Assembly: GCA_024305405.1 (NCBI GenBank)
Contig: JAKNDB010000064.1
Coordinates: 806,001 to 870,000, forward strand
Direction of reading: 5' to 3'
DNA from: Dirofilaria immitis
Lineage: Eukaryota; Nematoda; Chromadorea; Rhabditida; Onchocercidae
Length of the DNA: 64,000 nt
Shown: positions 62,547 to 64,000 of the stretch, one piece after another
How positions within the stretch are numbered: the first letter of the stretch is position 1
Layout: each line of letters starts with the position of its first letter
Notes under the pieces: generated by a model
What the model saw: the letters and a program-made list of their open reading frames with translations, nothing else
What the model was told of the DNA's origin: nothing
Database searches by the model: none
Position numbers and translations under genes: made by a program

Positions 62547-64000
62547 CCAATGAAAATATAGAAATGTAATTGAAGAGGAAAAAAATTTTAATATAGATTG
62601 ATTGAAGAATGAACGAAGAAAATGGGTGGAGCAAGGAGTACATTTCATCCAATAGGCTTCCAATTTCAACTCCTTCATCTTATTCTCAACCATTCGTCTT
62701 AGGTCTTAGGAATGAATTCATTCCATTCTTTTTTTTCCTTCTTATATGGTAATATGCAGTACTACCATTACTGTTCGTGATCAATTTTATCGATTAAAAT
62801 TGTTAATTAAATTTTATAAGAAAAGTAAAGATTCAATACCATACTTTGCTTCTATCCATCTTGAGAAATTAGAAGTGCATAATTAAGAAGCTTTAAAAAT
62901 TAGCAAATTAACATTCTGCCAAGCTAACAATATTTGATTATAAATTAGATCAAATTCAAAATAAAATTCTTGATTTCAAATTTTATTTTGCGAACAAAAT
63001 TAAAACGCTTAATTTATTGAAATATAACTTCTATTTCAATTATTCATTTCCTAAATTTGTTCTATTGATTTATAAGCATTTCTCTAATTATTATGTGAAC
63101 TGATGGTGAAACTGTTATTAGTTTATTCACCTGGTATTATTTGGCTAACGCTCGATGCTATCTTCTTGATCTTCATAGAATTTCAAATAAAGAAGCTTCA
63201 TTTCTACTTTCGTACTATCGTCAAGAATTATATATATATATATATGCACATATATCGTATGTAAATAAAAAAATTAGTAATTCATTGATATTATAGAATA
63301 GAGATTATCTAACAATATAGTGTATTGTAAATATATAAGTGTATTGTAAATATATTTTTATTGCTGACCAAATTTTAATTTATACTATCAATTTTAACTT
63401 TTGTCATTAAAAAAATTTCGGTCATAAATTATGGCCAAAATTATTTGAATTATATTTAAATTTATGCGAAAATATGAACAATAAAGTATGTAATAAATAT
63501 CAAAAAAAAAAAAAATTTAACAGTTTATCAAAAGAAAAAAAAATTTAAGTGATTGAGAATTGATTAAAGTGTTATTTATCGTTTTATTTAATTTATTGAT
63601 AAATTAAATGCTATAAATGAATAAATCAAATCATACAATTTTGATATAGACAAAGGAAAAGAAAAAAAAATAATTTTTGGAAATATTCTCAGAATGACGA
63701 ATTACAGGAAAGAAGTGAGAAAATGATTATTATTATGGGGAAGTTTAAACAGTGAATAGCACTTTTTAGAATAAACTTTTTTTTTCAAAATTATTTTGTG
63801 GAGTGCAGGAAAGAGAAGTACGAGTGAGTGCTTTCAAAGCAAAGGCTACATTTTTTTTTTTCTTTCCGAAGCATCGTTAATTTATTCCATATTTTTTTGA
63901 GATAAGAGGCAAGCAAAATTTTGATTGATACTGCTCGGGAAAATATGAGGAAGGGAAGTTCAAATTTAAGTCAAAGCATTCACATATATATATGAAAATG

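Larger units (their letters stand above)
54866..64000. other. About 9 kb gene-free region upstream of pros-1
   Basis: No frame in either strand shows recognisable protein sequence with splice sites. The region holds many microsatellites, A/T runs, duplications and a purine-rich block. By position it should contain the pros-1 promoter and enhancers, possibly a distant 5' exon. The 133-codon and 109-codon minus-strand frames at 59476-59962 are Leu/Ser/Pro low-complexity readings of GAA/GAG repeats. Confidence 0.55.

Noticed and set aside
63147..63205. Short minus-strand frame beginning MKLLYLKFYEDQEDS
   Set aside because: Only 18 codons before a stop, no splice donor in phase; considered as a distant pros-1 first exon but unsupported.

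Overview
This is a eukaryotic, strongly AT-rich window that I read as nuclear DNA of a nematode, probably a parasitic spirurid (filaria-like) rather than Caenorhabditis; the genus is inference. Support: short to medium introns with T-rich TTTTCAG-type acceptors, splice-acceptor-like sites just before start codons as expected for spliced-leader trans-splicing, very many microsatellites, and metazoan proteins including Prospero. There is no prokaryotic content, CRISPR, IS element or recognisable tRNA/rRNA.

Layout: (1) 3-122, possible last exon of a gene entering from the left. (2) 2605-7339 (+), trimethylaminobutyraldehyde dehydrogenase (ALDH9 family) fused behind a YiiX/C92 papain-like amidase domain. 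(3) 9012-12061 (-), chimaerin (SH2-C1-RhoGAP). (4) 13263-15961 (+), eEF1B GDP/GTP exchange subunit, followed about 370 bp later by (5) roughly 16350-26110 (+), a TANGO6/RTP1-like HEAT-repeat protein, possibly in the same operon. (6) 28712-35383 (-), SLC22-type organic ion transporter. (7) 38227-42656 (+), an unrecognised 560-aa protein with an internal repeat and a Ser/Asn-rich tail. (8) 46246-54832 (-), Prospero homeodomain factor (pros-1) with polyQ, polyP, Thr/Pro and Asp-rich tracts. (9) 54866-64000, about 9 kb without a recognisable gene, upstream of pros-1 and full of simple repeats. The gene models were built by hand from homology, splice sites and codon phase. For genes 2, 3, 4, 6 and 7 the summed coding length becomes a multiple of three once the frame breaks below are counted; for TANGO6 (from 16990) and pros-1 all internal exon phases agree.

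A pattern runs through all seven multi-exon genes. About 19 places show a break of reading frame that is repaired by one extra base, nearly always inside a homopolymer (A5, T5, T7, A8, C4, C5). No case requires removing a base. This is best explained by systematic one-base homopolymer undercalls in the assembly, so these genes should be treated as intact, not as pseudogenes. The genes are metabolic, signalling, translation, secretory and developmental housekeeping genes with no obvious shared pathway. The most unusual biological items are the amidase-ALDH9 fusion, the unrecognised gene at 38-42.6 kb, a small CpG-rich island between two divergent genes, and several tandem repeats that sit on splice sites or form hairpins.
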